This document shows, in pieces, positions 17,501 to 25,612 of a stretch of 64,000 bases of DNA. This DNA is from Methylovulum miyakonense HT12 (lineage in GTDB: Bacteria; Pseudomonadota; Gammaproteobacteria; Methylococcales; Methylomonadaceae): positions 3,202,045-3,266,044 of the forward strand of contig NZ_KB913025.1 of the NCBI RefSeq assembly GCF_000384075.1, given 5' to 3'. Below the pieces are notes generated by a model, which was given only the letters and a program-made list of their open reading frames with translations, made no database searches and had not been told where the DNA came from. The position numbers and the translations under genes are program-made. The first letter of the stretch is position 1. Each line of letters starts with the position of its first letter.

Positions 17501-18544
17501 ATGAACCCTGAATCCGTAATTTTTCTATTAGGGGCTGGTGCAAGTTGTGATGCCGGTATTCCAATGGCTATTAAAATGAGCCAACAGACTGAGGAACTAC
17601 TTGGTGAAAAGCCTGAACTTCGTGATTTATATTATTTTCTTAAAAGTTCAATTATGTATCAGCGAGGGCTTGAGGGGAATTTTGAAGATCCAGTAGGTAT
17701 TGAAGATTTATTAGGTGTTATCGAAGAACTTAATCAAAAGCATAAAAACAAGTTATACCCGTTTGTAGGCGCGTGGAATACCCATCTTACAAAAGTTGCT
17801 GGATCAGAATTTAGGAATTTAGAAGAGCTGGATACATTAATTAGAAGTAATCTAATAGATTGGGTTAAACCCAAAAATTCCTTTAAAGACGGTAGCTATT
17901 TAAATGGACTAGGTAATTTCAAAAAGCAATATGGATATGCTATTCGAATATTCACTTTGAACTATGACCTTTTGTTAGAACGAAATCTTAAAAATTCAAA
18001 TTATCGAGTCGAAACGGGATTTGATCCAATTGATTATAAGTGGGAAGCATCACGTTTTGAGAGGAATGAGGCTGAGGATGTTGATTTTTATCTTTATAAG
18101 ATGCATGGATCAATTGATTGGGAGCGTGGCAGAACAGCTGAAGATTTTTTATATTGCAGAGATGATTCATGTAAAAATCCAGAACTAATTTTTGGCGTGA
18201 ACTACAAATTAAATTCTGGTGATCCATATCTTTTCTATACTCATGAGTTAAGGAAATATTCACTTGAATCATCGACACGCCTAATTTTTTCAGTCGGTTA
18301 TAGTTTTAGTGATGACTACATCAATAAATTATTAAGTCAGGCAATCAAGCGAGACCCTAGGAAGCGTATCGTAAATATTGATCCGAACGCAAAAAAAAAT
18401 GAAGAGAAAATTTTACGCAAATTAGGTATTTCACCAGATTCTTTAGTTTCGATAGAAAAGAAAGGTAAGGAGTTTTTTGAAACCTACTTAACTATAGAAA
18501 TATGTACGAACAATATTAGTGCAGAAAATGAGATGCCTTTTTGA
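17501..18544 (+). CDS. SIR2-domain protein, probable NAD-depleting effector of the Argonaute
   Basis: The 347-residue protein has the SIR2 NAD-binding signature GAGASCDAGIP at 11-21, TLNYD at 152-156 (candidate catalytic Asn154/Asp156), KMHGSIDW at 200-207 with His202, and VGYSFSDDYIN at 265-275. These are the hallmarks of defence-type SIR2 NADases. No APAZ domain follows, unlike short-pAgo SIR2-APAZ partners. The gene starts 10 bases after the Argonaute stop, so the two form an operon. The inferred function is abortive infection by NAD+ hydrolysis when the Argonaute is triggered. AT-rich like its partner. Confidence 0.9.
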   Translation: MNPESVIFLLGAGASCDAGIPMAIKMSQQTEELLGEKPELRDLYYFLKSSIMYQRGLEGNFEDPVGIEDLLGVIEELNQKHKNKLYPFVGAWNTHLTKVAGSEFRNLEELDTLIRSNLIDWVKPKNSFKDGSYLNGLGNFKKQYGYAIRIFTLNYDLLLERNLKNSNYRVETGFDPIDYKWEASRFERNEAEDVDFYLYKMHGSIDWERGRTAEDFLYCRDDSCKNPELIFGVNYKLNSGDPYLFYTHELRKYSLESSTRLIFSVGYSFSDDYINKLLSQAIKRDPRKRIVNIDPNAKKNEEKILRKLGISPDSLVSIEKKGKEFFETYLTIEICTNNISAENEMPF

Positions 18545-18679
18545 ATTAATATTTATAGCAAATAGCTTGCGTTACTAATAGTTAAGTCAAGAGCACTAGT
18601 TTTTACAATCCCGCCAGCCTGTAATACAAGCATTAGCCGTTTATAAAGATAAATTTTAATATAATCAATAAGGTAAAAC
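18545..18679. other. Right boundary of the AT-rich Argonaute insert
   Basis: There is no gene in this 135-base stretch. Base composition returns to that of the neighbours after it. No direct repeat matching the left boundary (about 15420-15540) was recognised by eye. Confidence 0.4.
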
Positions 18680-19042
18680 ATGAATATTACCATTGAAATC
18701 CCCGATGAAATGAACACCGAATTGGCGGGAATCAAAAACATCAATGCGTTTGTACTAAACACTTTAAAAACGGCTTTGGCGGCACAGACGCGTAAGCCGG
18801 TTGATTTATTTGAACCAACCGAGACTATTTTTGTGGTTGAGGTTTCTGTGTTGGATGGCATTTGGACGGCTGAATGTGACCCCTTGGGTTTGGTCACCGA
18901 GGCAGAAAGTTATGATGATTTGTTGGAACGAGTTTGGCAAATTGCGCCTGAACTGGCGGAATTAAATAACGTGGGTGTCGATGCTGAGAATCTTCGGTTG
19001 CGTTTTTCTCATGAACAAACCACGCATCCGGTGAAAGCTTAA
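18680..19042 (+). CDS. DUF1902/HicB-like antitoxin
   Basis: The 120-residue protein begins MNITIEIPDEMNTELAG (a ribbon-helix-helix-like N-terminus). It continues with a DUF1902 domain at about 52-105 (FVVEVSVLDGIWTAECDPLGLVTEAESYDDLLERV), which has the HicB partial RNase-H-like fold. Its stop overlaps the next gene's ATG by one base (TAATG at 19040-19044), consistent with a coupled antitoxin-toxin pair. It lies immediately right of the Argonaute-SIR2 operon. Confidence 0.85.
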   Translation: MNITIEIPDEMNTELAGIKNINAFVLNTLKTALAAQTRKPVDLFEPTETIFVVEVSVLDGIWTAECDPLGLVTEAESYDDLLERVWQIAPELAELNNVGVDAENLRLRFSHEQTTHPVKA

Positions 19043-19239
19043 TGGTTTCAACGCTCTATCCGCAGTTGATTGAGCTGTTACGCGCTTCTGGTTGTGTTTT
19101 TGTCCGCCAAGGTAAGGGTAGCCATGAAATTTGGCGTAGCCCAATTAATCAGAAAATTTTCTGTGTGCCATTTACCATTAAGTCCAAACCAACGGCTAAT
19201 GCCATACTCAAACAAGCTGGTTTGAAAACGAAAATTTAA
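19042..19239 (+). CDS. hicA: HicA-type toxin (mRNA interferase)
   Basis: The 65-residue protein matches HicA: LIELLRASGCVFVRQGKGSHEIWRSP contains the conserved glycine-Ser-His (GSH) with the catalytic His, followed by FTIKSKPTANAILKQAGL. HicA toxins cleave mRNA. It is encoded with a 1-base overlap after the DUF1902 antitoxin, so antitoxin precedes toxin here, unlike the upstream hicA-hicB pair. Reading frame and length look intact. Confidence 0.9.
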   Translation: MVSTLYPQLIELLRASGCVFVRQGKGSHEIWRSPINQKIFCVPFTIKSKPTANAILKQAGLKTKI

Positions 19240-19244
19240 AATTC

Positions 19245-19324
19245 GTAGGATGGGCTGAACGAAGGGAAGCCCATCATTGGGTATTGTCGAGTTTGATGGG
19301 CTTCCTTACGTCAGCCCATCCTAC
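19245..19324. repeat. Interspersed palindromic repeat, copy A
   Basis: GTAGGATGGGCTGAACG (19245-19261) pairs with CGTCAGCCCATCCTAC (19309-19324) as an imperfect inverted repeat with inner GGGAAGCCCATCA/TGATGGGCTTCC arms. It lies between the convergent hicA-type and dbpA genes and could end transcription. A related element is found at 38554-38632, sharing GGGCTTCCTTRCGTCAGCCCA and CCTACATTGT. Confidence 0.8.
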
Positions 19325-19339
19325 ATTGTGCCTCAACCT

Positions 19340-20722
19340 TTATTTCGACTTCCGCACCATAAAACTCTTGCCCTTAATCTTGCCCTTTTTCAGCCAAGCC
19401 AAAGCCATATCAACACTATCTTGCCTGACCGCCACATAAGCCTGGTCGTCAAAAATATCAATTTTGCCGATGTCGCTGCCAGCTATGCCGCCTTCGCCCG
19501 TCAAGGCGCCCAAAATATCGCCCGGGCGGAGTTTGTTTTTACGTCCGCCGTCTATCCATAAAGTCGCCATGGGCGGCCTAAAGCGTTCTTCGTAAACCAT
19601 TTGGAAGGGGGCGAGTTCGTCCCATTTGGCGGTCATGTTTTGGTACTCTTCTATGGCTTTGACGCGGTCTAGTTCCGCTGCTATGCACAGGCTTAAGGCT
19701 AGGCCTTGTTTGCCTGCGCGTCCGGTGCGGCCGATGCGGTGGACGTAAATTTCAGGATCCCAAGGCAGTTCGTAATTGATCACGGCTTGCAGGTCTTTGA
19801 TGTCCAAACCCCGTGCGGCGACGTCGGTGGCGACTAAAATCGAACAGCTTTTATTGGCGAAACGCACTAGCACTTGGTCGCGTTGGTTTTGTTCCAAATC
19901 GCCGTGCAAGGCTTGTACGGAAAAGCCGCAGTTATCTAAAGCGGCGGCGATGTCTTGGCATTCGCGTTTGGTGTTGCAGAAAATCACTGTCGATTCGGGG
20001 CGGTGGTAGGCAAGCAAATAACCTAAGGCACTGAGGCGTTTGGATTTTTCGGTGTGGTAGAAATGTTGTTCGATGACGCTGTCGTGGTGGTGGCTGTCGA
20101 TGCTGACGGTGATCGGCTGGTCTTGGAATTTTTTGCTGATTTCCCTAATCGGGTCGGAGTAGGTGGCGGAAAACAGCAGGGTTTGCCGCTGTTTGGGCGC
20201 GTAGGAAATCACGTCGGAAATGGCTTCGGCAAAGCCCATGTCCAACATGCGGTCGGCTTCGTCCAGCACTAGCGTTTGCAAATGGTTGAGACGGAGGTTA
20301 CGTTTGCGCAAATGTTCCTGCAAACGGCCTGGCGTACCGACGACGATATGCACACCATGTTCCAAAGAATCAATTTGCGGCCTGCTCGGTACGCCGCCGC
20401 ATAAGGACAGGATTTTGACATTTTGGGTAAACCGCGCCAGCAGACGCAATTCCTTGCAGACTTGGTCGGCCAGTTCGCGGGTTGGGCAAATCACCAAAGC
20501 CTGGACGCTGAAACGGCTAAAGTCGATGCGCGACAGCAAACCGATGCCAAACGCGGCGGTTTTGCCGCTGCCGGTTTTGGCTTGGGCGATGATGTCCTTG
20601 CCGTCAAGGATGTGCGGCAGGGCTTCGGCTTGGATAGGGGTCAGGCGGGTGTAGCCCAAGGAGGCAATGTTTTCGAGTAGGGCGGGGTCTAGCGGTAAGG
20701 ATGAAAATTCGGCAGTATTCAC
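19340..20722 (-). CDS. dbpA: DEAD-box ATP-dependent RNA helicase DbpA
   Basis: The 460-residue helicase has the Q-motif (GYTRLTPIQAEALP), Walker A AKTGSGKTAA, DEAD in VLDEADRMLDMGF, SAT in LLFSATYS, and HRIGRTGRAG in motif VI. A C-terminal RNA-binding domain follows (about 385-460, RPGDILGALTGEGGI...GKSFMVRKSK), typical of DbpA, which recognises hairpin 92 of 23S rRNA in 50S ribosome assembly. Length and tail support DbpA rather than RhlE or SrmB. Confidence 0.93.
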   Translation of the reverse strand: MNTAEFSSLPLDPALLENIASLGYTRLTPIQAEALPHILDGKDIIAQAKTGSGKTAAFGIGLLSRIDFSRFSVQALVICPTRELADQVCKELRLLARFTQNVKILSLCGGVPSRPQIDSLEHGVHIVVGTPGRLQEHLRKRNLRLNHLQTLVLDEADRMLDMGFAEAISDVISYAPKQRQTLLFSATYSDPIREISKKFQDQPITVSIDSHHHDSVIEQHFYHTEKSKRLSALGYLLAYHRPESTVIFCNTKRECQDIAAALDNCGFSVQALHGDLEQNQRDQVLVRFANKSCSILVATDVAARGLDIKDLQAVINYELPWDPEIYVHRIGRTGRAGKQGLALSLCIAAELDRVKAIEEYQNMTAKWDELAPFQMVYEERFRPPMATLWIDGGRKNKLRPGDILGALTGEGGIAGSDIGKIDIFDDQAYVAVRQDSVDMALAWLKKGKIKGKSFMVRKSK

Positions 20723-20846
20723 AAAAGGCTCTTTTAGTCACGCGAAGGGCGGCGAACTGCCGCCATTCAATGGCTTATGATAACAATACTGGGGGGTAAT
20801 CTATAGGATTAACTCGATTGGCGATAATTTTTCGGGTTAGGGTAAA

Positions 20847-21122
20847 TTGTCCACGAAAGGCACGAAAACCAACAGTAGGCGCATTAGGCGGCACGAACAA
20901 AATAGGGGCGGGGGCTTTTCGTGCATTTTGTGTCTCCTAAATGCGCCTATTGTTGGGTTACGCTATCGCTAACCCAACATACATAAGCGTAACAAATTGA
21001 TTTTCATTAGTTATATATTAACTTAACGGCATGGGTTACAAACCCGTTCCAGCGAGTATCCCCAATTGAGCCACACGAAACAATCCAAGCCCCCGTATTT
21101 TGTTCGTGCTTTTCGTGGACAA
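20847..21122. repeat. Nested palindromic repeat region between dbpA and gor
   Basis: An outer arm, TTGTCCACGAAAGGCACGAA (20847-20866) with a second part, GCACGAACAAAATAGGGGCG (20891-20910), is matched in reverse by 21087-21122, which ends 4 bases from the gor stop. An inner pair (CAACAGTAGGCGCATTA at 20870-20886 and TAAATGCGCCTATTGTTG at 20938-20955) and a perfect 10-bp pair (20951-20960 and 20970-20979) are nested inside. No gene is supported between 20723 and 21125. Confidence 0.75.
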
Positions 21123-21125
21123 AAA

Positions 21126-22478
21126 TCAATCAACTGGCTTGCGCATGGTCACAAATTCTTCGGCCGCCGTCGGATGGATGCCGATGGTCGAGTCAAATAC
21201 GGCTTTGGTGGCTCCCGCGCGTATCGCCACCGCCATGCCTTGGATGATTTCCCCGGCGTCCGCGCCGACCATGTGGATGCCCAACACCTTATCCGTGCTG
21301 CGCCGGACGATCATTTTCATCAAGGTCTTTTCGCCTAAGCCTGAGAGCGTATGTTTCATCGGTGTGAACACGGACTTAAACACGGCAATATCGTCGAAAC
21401 GCTTCCTCGCTTCGGTTTCAGTCAAACCCACCGTGCCGACATTGGGTTGGCAAAAAACGGCGGTGGGGATATTGTCATAATCCACGGGTGTCCGTTTGTC
21501 TGAATAAAGCCCGTTCACTAAGGCCATGGCTTCGGCGGTCGCGACCGGGGTCAGGTTGATCCGGTGGGTCACGTCGCCCAAGGCGTAAATGGACGGGATG
21601 TTGGTCTGATAACTTTCATTGACCTTGATTGCGCCGCTTTCACCCAGTTCCACGCCCAACGCTTCCAGCCCCAGCCCGGCGATGTTCGGTGCCCTGCCGG
21701 TGGCGTATAACACCAAATCCGCATCAAGGGTAGTGCCTTCTTCGGTCTGTGCGGTAAACCCGCTTGCTGTTTTTGCTATGGCGTTGATCTGTGTGTTGAG
21801 CAGGATGTCGATGCCTTTTTTCCGCATTTCCTGGACAACAAAGTCCCTGATGTCTTCATCAAAGCCACGCAGCAATTTATCGCCGCGATAGCACAAGGTC
21901 GTTTCCACGCCCAAACCGTGCATGATGCCCGCAAATTCCACGGCGATATAACCGCCGCCGACGATCAGGATACGTTTCGGCAGCACCTCCAACGCAAACA
22001 TTTCATTGGAGGAGACGATGTGTTCCTTGCCCGGCATGTCGGGTATGGCAGGCCAGCCGCCCGTGGCGATCAGGATACGTCCGCAACGGTATTGCTGGTC
22101 GCCGACACGCACGGTATGGGCATCCACCAAACTGGCTTGGCCTTCATAAATCGTCACGCCGGCATTGTCCAGCAGGTTTTCATAAATGCCTTGTAGCCGG
22201 TTGATCTCCTGGTTTTTATTCGCCAGCAAACGTGGCCAATCAAATTGCGCCCCGCCGACTGTCCAGCCGAAGCCTTTAGCGGCCCGAAAATCTTCGTGGA
22301 AGTGCGAGGCGTAGACGAACAGTTTTTTGGGCACGCAACCGACATTGACGCAGGTGCCGCCAAAATACCGGTTTTCGGCAATCGCCACCCGCACGCCCAT
22401 CCCCGCCGCCATCCGTGCGGCACGGACTCCGCCTGATCCTGCGCCTATCACGAACAGGCCGTAATCGTAATTTGTCAT
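21126..22478 (-). CDS. gor: Glutathione-disulfide reductase
   Basis: The roughly 450-residue flavoprotein has [14 protein letters not shown] (FAD binding), the redox-active [13 protein letters not shown] disulfide motif, [11 protein letters not shown] (NADPH site), and the C-terminal [13 protein letters not shown]...HPTAAEEF with the catalytic His-Glu. It reduces oxidised glutathione with NADPH. ATG 22478 is chosen over ATG 22484, which lies too near an AAGAGA. It is divergent from nothing and precedes, on the minus strand, the peroxide-defence genes in reading order. Confidence 0.93.
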   Translation of the reverse strand: MTNYDYGLFVIGAGSGGVRAARMAAGMGVRVAIAENRYFGGTCVNVGCVPKKLFVYASHFHEDFRAAKGFGWTVGGAQFDWPRLLANKNQEINRLQGIYENLLDNAGVTIYEGQASLVDAHTVRVGDQQYRCGRILIATGGWPAIPDMPGKEHIVSSNEMFALEVLPKRILIVGGGYIAVEFAGIMHGLGVETTLCYRGDKLLRGFDEDIRDFVVQEMRKKGIDILLNTQINAIAKTASGFTAQTEEGTTLDADLVLYATGRAPNIAGLGLEALGVELGESGAIKVNESYQTNIPSIYALGDVTHRINLTPVATAEAMALVNGLYSDKRTPVDYDNIPTAVFCQPNVGTVGLTETEARKRFDDIAVFKSVFTPMKHTLSGLGEKTLMKMIVRRSTDKVLGIHMVGADAGEIIQGMAVAIRAGATKAVFDSTIGIHPTAAEEFVTMRKPVD

Positions 22479-22569
22479 GTGCATTCTCTTGCCTGTTATG
22501 AAGTTGGAGCGTGGTCATCTTGACCGCAACAGATGGCGGACAGGATGTCCGCGCTCCGGTTCTGACCCA

Positions 22570-23091
22570 CTACTGTTTTAAATAAGCCAACATCGTGTCC
22601 GCATCACTGACGGTGAACGGGTCTTCGGGGTGGTTATCGGCTATGCCAGGTTCGCTGAACACTTTGACGATGGCCTTATCGTCCACCAACATCGCATAAC
22701 GCCATGAACGGTAGCCAAAGCCCAGGTTCTCTTTTTTCACCAACATGCCCATGCCGCGGGTGAAATCGCCGTTTCCATCCGGCAACATCTTGACGTTCTT
22801 GATGCCCAAATGCTTGCCCCATTGGAACATCGTGAAGGCGTCGTTGACGCTCAGGCAATACACTTCATCAACGCCTTGGGCGATGATTTCTGGGTATTTG
22901 GCTTCAAAGCCCGGCAAATGGGTGCTGGAGCAGGTGGGCGTGAACGCGCCGGGCAAGGCCAGGACAACGATTTTCTTGCCTTTGAAAATATCGTCGGTGC
23001 TGACATCTTGCCAGCGGAAGGGGTTGTCGCCGCCGATGCTTTCATCGCGGACGCGGGTTTTAAAAATTACATTAGGTACGGTTAAGCTCAT
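22570..23091 (-). CDS. Peroxiredoxin (Prx5 type)
   Basis: The 173-residue protein has PGAFTPTCSSTHLPGF with the peroxidatic Cys, RYAMLVDD, and the ending of the Prx5 (AhpC/TSA redoxin) class. It lacks the C-terminal glutaredoxin domain present in hybrid versions. It reduces hydroperoxides, probably using glutathione or a separate glutaredoxin; glutathione reductase is encoded next to it. A longer in-frame start at 23244 overlaps the ferritin-like gene and is rejected; GGAG precedes ATG 23091. Confidence 0.92.
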   Translation of the reverse strand: MSLTVPNVIFKTRVRDESIGGDNPFRWQDVSTDDIFKGKKIVVLALPGAFTPTCSSTHLPGFEAKYPEIIAQGVDEVYCLSVNDAFTMFQWGKHLGIKNVKMLPDGNGDFTRGMGMLVKKENLGFGYRSWRYAMLVDDKAIVKVFSEPGIADNHPEDPFTVSDADTMLAYLKQ

Positions 23092-23131
23092 GTCATTGCT
23101 CCGGTTATTAGGGTTGGTGTAGTCCAAGGTT

Positions 23132-23416
23132 TCAATGCGCGATAGGCTTGTCGGTGAACAGGTAATCGCGCAGTTCATGGTCGAATTTCGGGTCTTTGCG
23201 GCGTATCCATTCCAGCACCATCGCCGCGTGTTCTTTTTCCTCATCGCGGTTATGCGCGAGTATCGCTTTCAGTTCGGTGTCCTTGCAGGCATCGACCCGT
23301 TGGTTATACCAATCAACCGCTTCCAGTTCTTCCATCAGTGACGTGATCGCCCGGTGCATGTCGCGGGTCGCATCGGACAATTCGTCAATGGGTTCGTGAT
23401 AACCTTCATTTGCCAT
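23132..23416 (-). CDS. Encapsulated-ferritin-like protein (EncFtn family)
   Basis: The 94-residue protein matches the EncFtn family along its length: GYHEPIDELSDATRDMHRAITSLMEELEAVDWYNQRVDAC, then HNRDEEKEHAAMVLEWIRRKDPKFDHELRDYLFT. It contains the EAVDWYNQR, EEKEHAA ferroxidase elements (Glu, Glu, His). Such proteins form decamers that oxidise Fe2+ inside encapsulin shells. No encapsulin gene is adjacent, and the C-terminus ends FTDKPIAH without the usual LTVGSL-like shell-targeting tail. It may therefore act unencapsulated or target an encapsulin encoded elsewhere. Confidence 0.88.
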   Translation of the reverse strand: MANEGYHEPIDELSDATRDMHRAITSLMEELEAVDWYNQRVDACKDTELKAILAHNRDEEKEHAAMVLEWIRRKDPKFDHELRDYLFTDKPIAH

Positions 23417-23576
23417 GCTCAGTGCCTCTGGTTTTGGTGAAAAATGCGGGCGGGGAAAATGGGGGCTGCTTACCCTGTTCCCGTCCAGTTGATGGATAGT
23501 CTAACGGCTGTGCGGCTTATTAAAAAATTGATTGTTCCTATTAAAACAATTGATATAGTCAATACAAGCCCCTCTG

Positions 23577-24137
23577 CTATTTAAGCGTCACCGGCAATCC
23601 GGCAGCCGCACCTTCGGCCGCCAACATCCGTATTTTGGTCGCCAGCCCGCCAGGTGCGGAAAACCCGCCGGGCTTGCCACCGGAAGCGAGGACACGATGG
23701 CAGGGGATGATGAGCGCGACCGGATTCTTGCCCAAGGCTTGGCCAACGGCACGGGCCGCCGCCGGGCAGCCCATCGCTTTGGCCAGTTCACCGTAAGTCC
23801 GGGTCTCGCCTGCCGGGATGGTGCGGGCGGCGGCATAGACTTGTTGTGCAAACGGGCCGGCGCCGCCCAAATCCAGGACGATGTCTTGAAAATCTTGGGG
23901 ATCGCCATTGAAGTGCCTGCCAACTTTCCTGATAATCCGGGAAAGATAAGGTGGCGGGTCTGATGGGTGGGTGCCGCCATCCCGCACGATCCTCTGTCCG
24001 GTCAGCTCCGGCGTGGCCTCGGGAAGCTGTAACAAGGCCACGGCAGGCGTGGCTTCAGGGCTGCCTGGTTCCCGCCAAGCAATGGCGCACCACCCCAACG
24101 CCGTCTCAAACAGGCAATAGGCCAAGGGTGGCTTCAT
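23577..24137 (-). CDS. Methylated-DNA-protein cysteine methyltransferase (Ogt/Ada-C type)
   Basis: The 186-residue protein has the active-site motif IPCHRV with the alkyl-accepting Cys, GNP-like helix-turn-helix segment (GETRTYGELAKAMG), and GKPGGFSAPGG near the end. It repairs O6-alkylguanine by suicide transfer. ATG 24137 is chosen because GGGAGA abuts the alternative ATG 24143. The N-terminal part is proline-rich and longer than minimal MGMT proteins. Confidence 0.92.
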   Translation of the reverse strand: MKPPLAYCLFETALGWCAIAWREPGSPEATPAVALLQLPEATPELTGQRIVRDGGTHPSDPPPYLSRIIRKVGRHFNGDPQDFQDIVLDLGGAGPFAQQVYAAARTIPAGETRTYGELAKAMGCPAAARAVGQALGKNPVALIIPCHRVLASGGKPGGFSAPGGLATKIRMLAAEGAAAGLPVTLK

Positions 24138-24206
24138 GGGCATTCTCCCTGGGTTAGCGGTGCTAAGGTCATGGCCGGCAATGGCGCTAGCACAAAGGCC
24201 ATCATA

Positions 24207-24830
24207 TCAACTGGCAGCACTTTGCCATTGCCCCAGGGTGACGTGGCCCGGCTGCCCGCAGACCCGGCCTAGCCAATGGCTGACGTTAGGGTAATCCGAT
24301 AAAGTGAAGCCTCCCTCGCCAGCCACATGGGTGTAGGCATACAGCGCCATATCGGCGATGGTGTAACGGTCGCCGACAAAGAACGGACGGTTGTTGAGGT
24401 GGGTTTCCATGACCTCAAGGGCGGCACGGCCTTGCTTTTGTTTTTGTGCGAGCAATCCGTTGTTGAATGGCGTGTCCTCCAAGCCCTTGATGGACAACCA
24501 AAAACGTGCCGTGGCGATATTCGGCTCATGGCTATATTGCTCAAAGAACAGCCATTGCAGGACTTGCGCCTGCTCAAGCGTTGCGCTGGGCCAATACCTG
24601 GAACCTTGGGCGAGGAAAAACAAAATCGCATTGGATTCCGGCAAGAATGTCCCGTCGTCCAGTTCGAGCAGGGGAATCCTGCCATTGGGGTTTTTCTGCA
24701 AAAAACTGTCCGTCCGGGTTTCACCGCGCAAAATGTCCAGCGGTATGTAGTCATAAGGCTGGTTCAGCTGCGCCAGCAACAGCCTTGCTTTGTAGCCATT
24801 GCCTGATTTTGGGTAGTCGTAGAGCTTCAT
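24207..24830 (-). CDS. Glutathione S-transferase family protein
   Basis: The 207-residue protein has a thioredoxin-like N-terminal half (MKLYDYPKSGNGYKARLLLAQL, PNGRIPLLELDDGTFLPESNAILFFLA) with the typical cis-Pro and glutathione-contact ES pair. A helical C-terminal half follows, with YTIADMALYAYTHVA (N-capping box). It conjugates or reduces substrates with glutathione. AAGGA sits 5 bases before ATG 24830; the longer in-frame ATG at 24920 is rejected. Neighbouring gor and Prx5 suggest a thiol-defence neighbourhood. Confidence 0.9.
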   Translation of the reverse strand: MKLYDYPKSGNGYKARLLLAQLNQPYDYIPLDILRGETRTDSFLQKNPNGRIPLLELDDGTFLPESNAILFFLAQGSRYWPSATLEQAQVLQWLFFEQYSHEPNIATARFWLSIKGLEDTPFNNGLLAQKQKQGRAALEVMETHLNNRPFFVGDRYTIADMALYAYTHVAGEGGFTLSDYPNVSHWLGRVCGQPGHVTLGQWQSAAS

Positions 24831-24920
24831 AGGGTTCCTTAATCTGGAGAATGATTGCCCGCAAGCCGTATAGCATCTGAAGTTACCGGCCCTGAGCGGG
24901 TTTGTTAGAATGATGGGCAA

Positions 24921-25612
24921 ATATAAATCTTACAGCACGCCCAATGCTTTAAGGCTGGATTTGCCCAGTTCGATACGCTTGGCCGCATTCGTCATTTGCA
25001 GCAACCCCGTCCTGATTTCACTGGACTGGAGCCGGTCAATAATCCTACGAGAAAGCGGCTAAAAACAGCGTTGCAACAAAAGCTAGACGACAATTCATAA
25101 TTTTCCCCTAGCCAAGAATCCGTTCATCATTTTGCTTTGAGTTTTGGCCACTAAATTTAAGGCAAGACAAAATAAAAAGCCGTTACGATATTTTGTATCA
25201 TGGGCCAATTAGGCAACCCCTAAAATACCTGCAACGGCTGTTGTGATTATCATTGAAATAGCCCGCAGTGGCAAACAGAGCTCCAAAAGGCCAGGCCTAA
25301 GCTATTTGGCGGACATTCGCCGCCATCGTAGGCCTTAAACCCAAGGCGGCGCCGATACCTAGAAAAACAGGCGGATAACCTAACCTCCAGGAAAAGCCCC
25401 GGCGCTTGGACGGGAAATCCCGTCCGCAAACAGGCACTGCACTGCCATCAGATTGCTGATCGAAAGGGCCGGATCCGGTTTGGGTCTCCATGCCGAATTA
25501 CGGGTTTGGCCCATCGCCTGAAAAACATAAGCTATTATGCCCCGTAGTTGTATAATCCATTGATTTTGTAAGTAAGCACCCATTCTAATAATAATTGAAA
25601 GAGGTATCTACC
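24921..25612. other. Intergenic region with a possible gene remnant
   Basis: About 690 bases hold no intact gene. On the minus strand, about 24928-25041 encodes an open stretch ending LGKSSLKALGVL with no start, and about 25045-25098 encodes a signal-like MNCRLAFVATLFLAAFS peptide in another frame, ending at a TAG. They may be pieces of one decayed gene that I do not recognise. A TATAAT lies at 25551-25556 upstream of the RTX gene. Confidence 0.4.
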
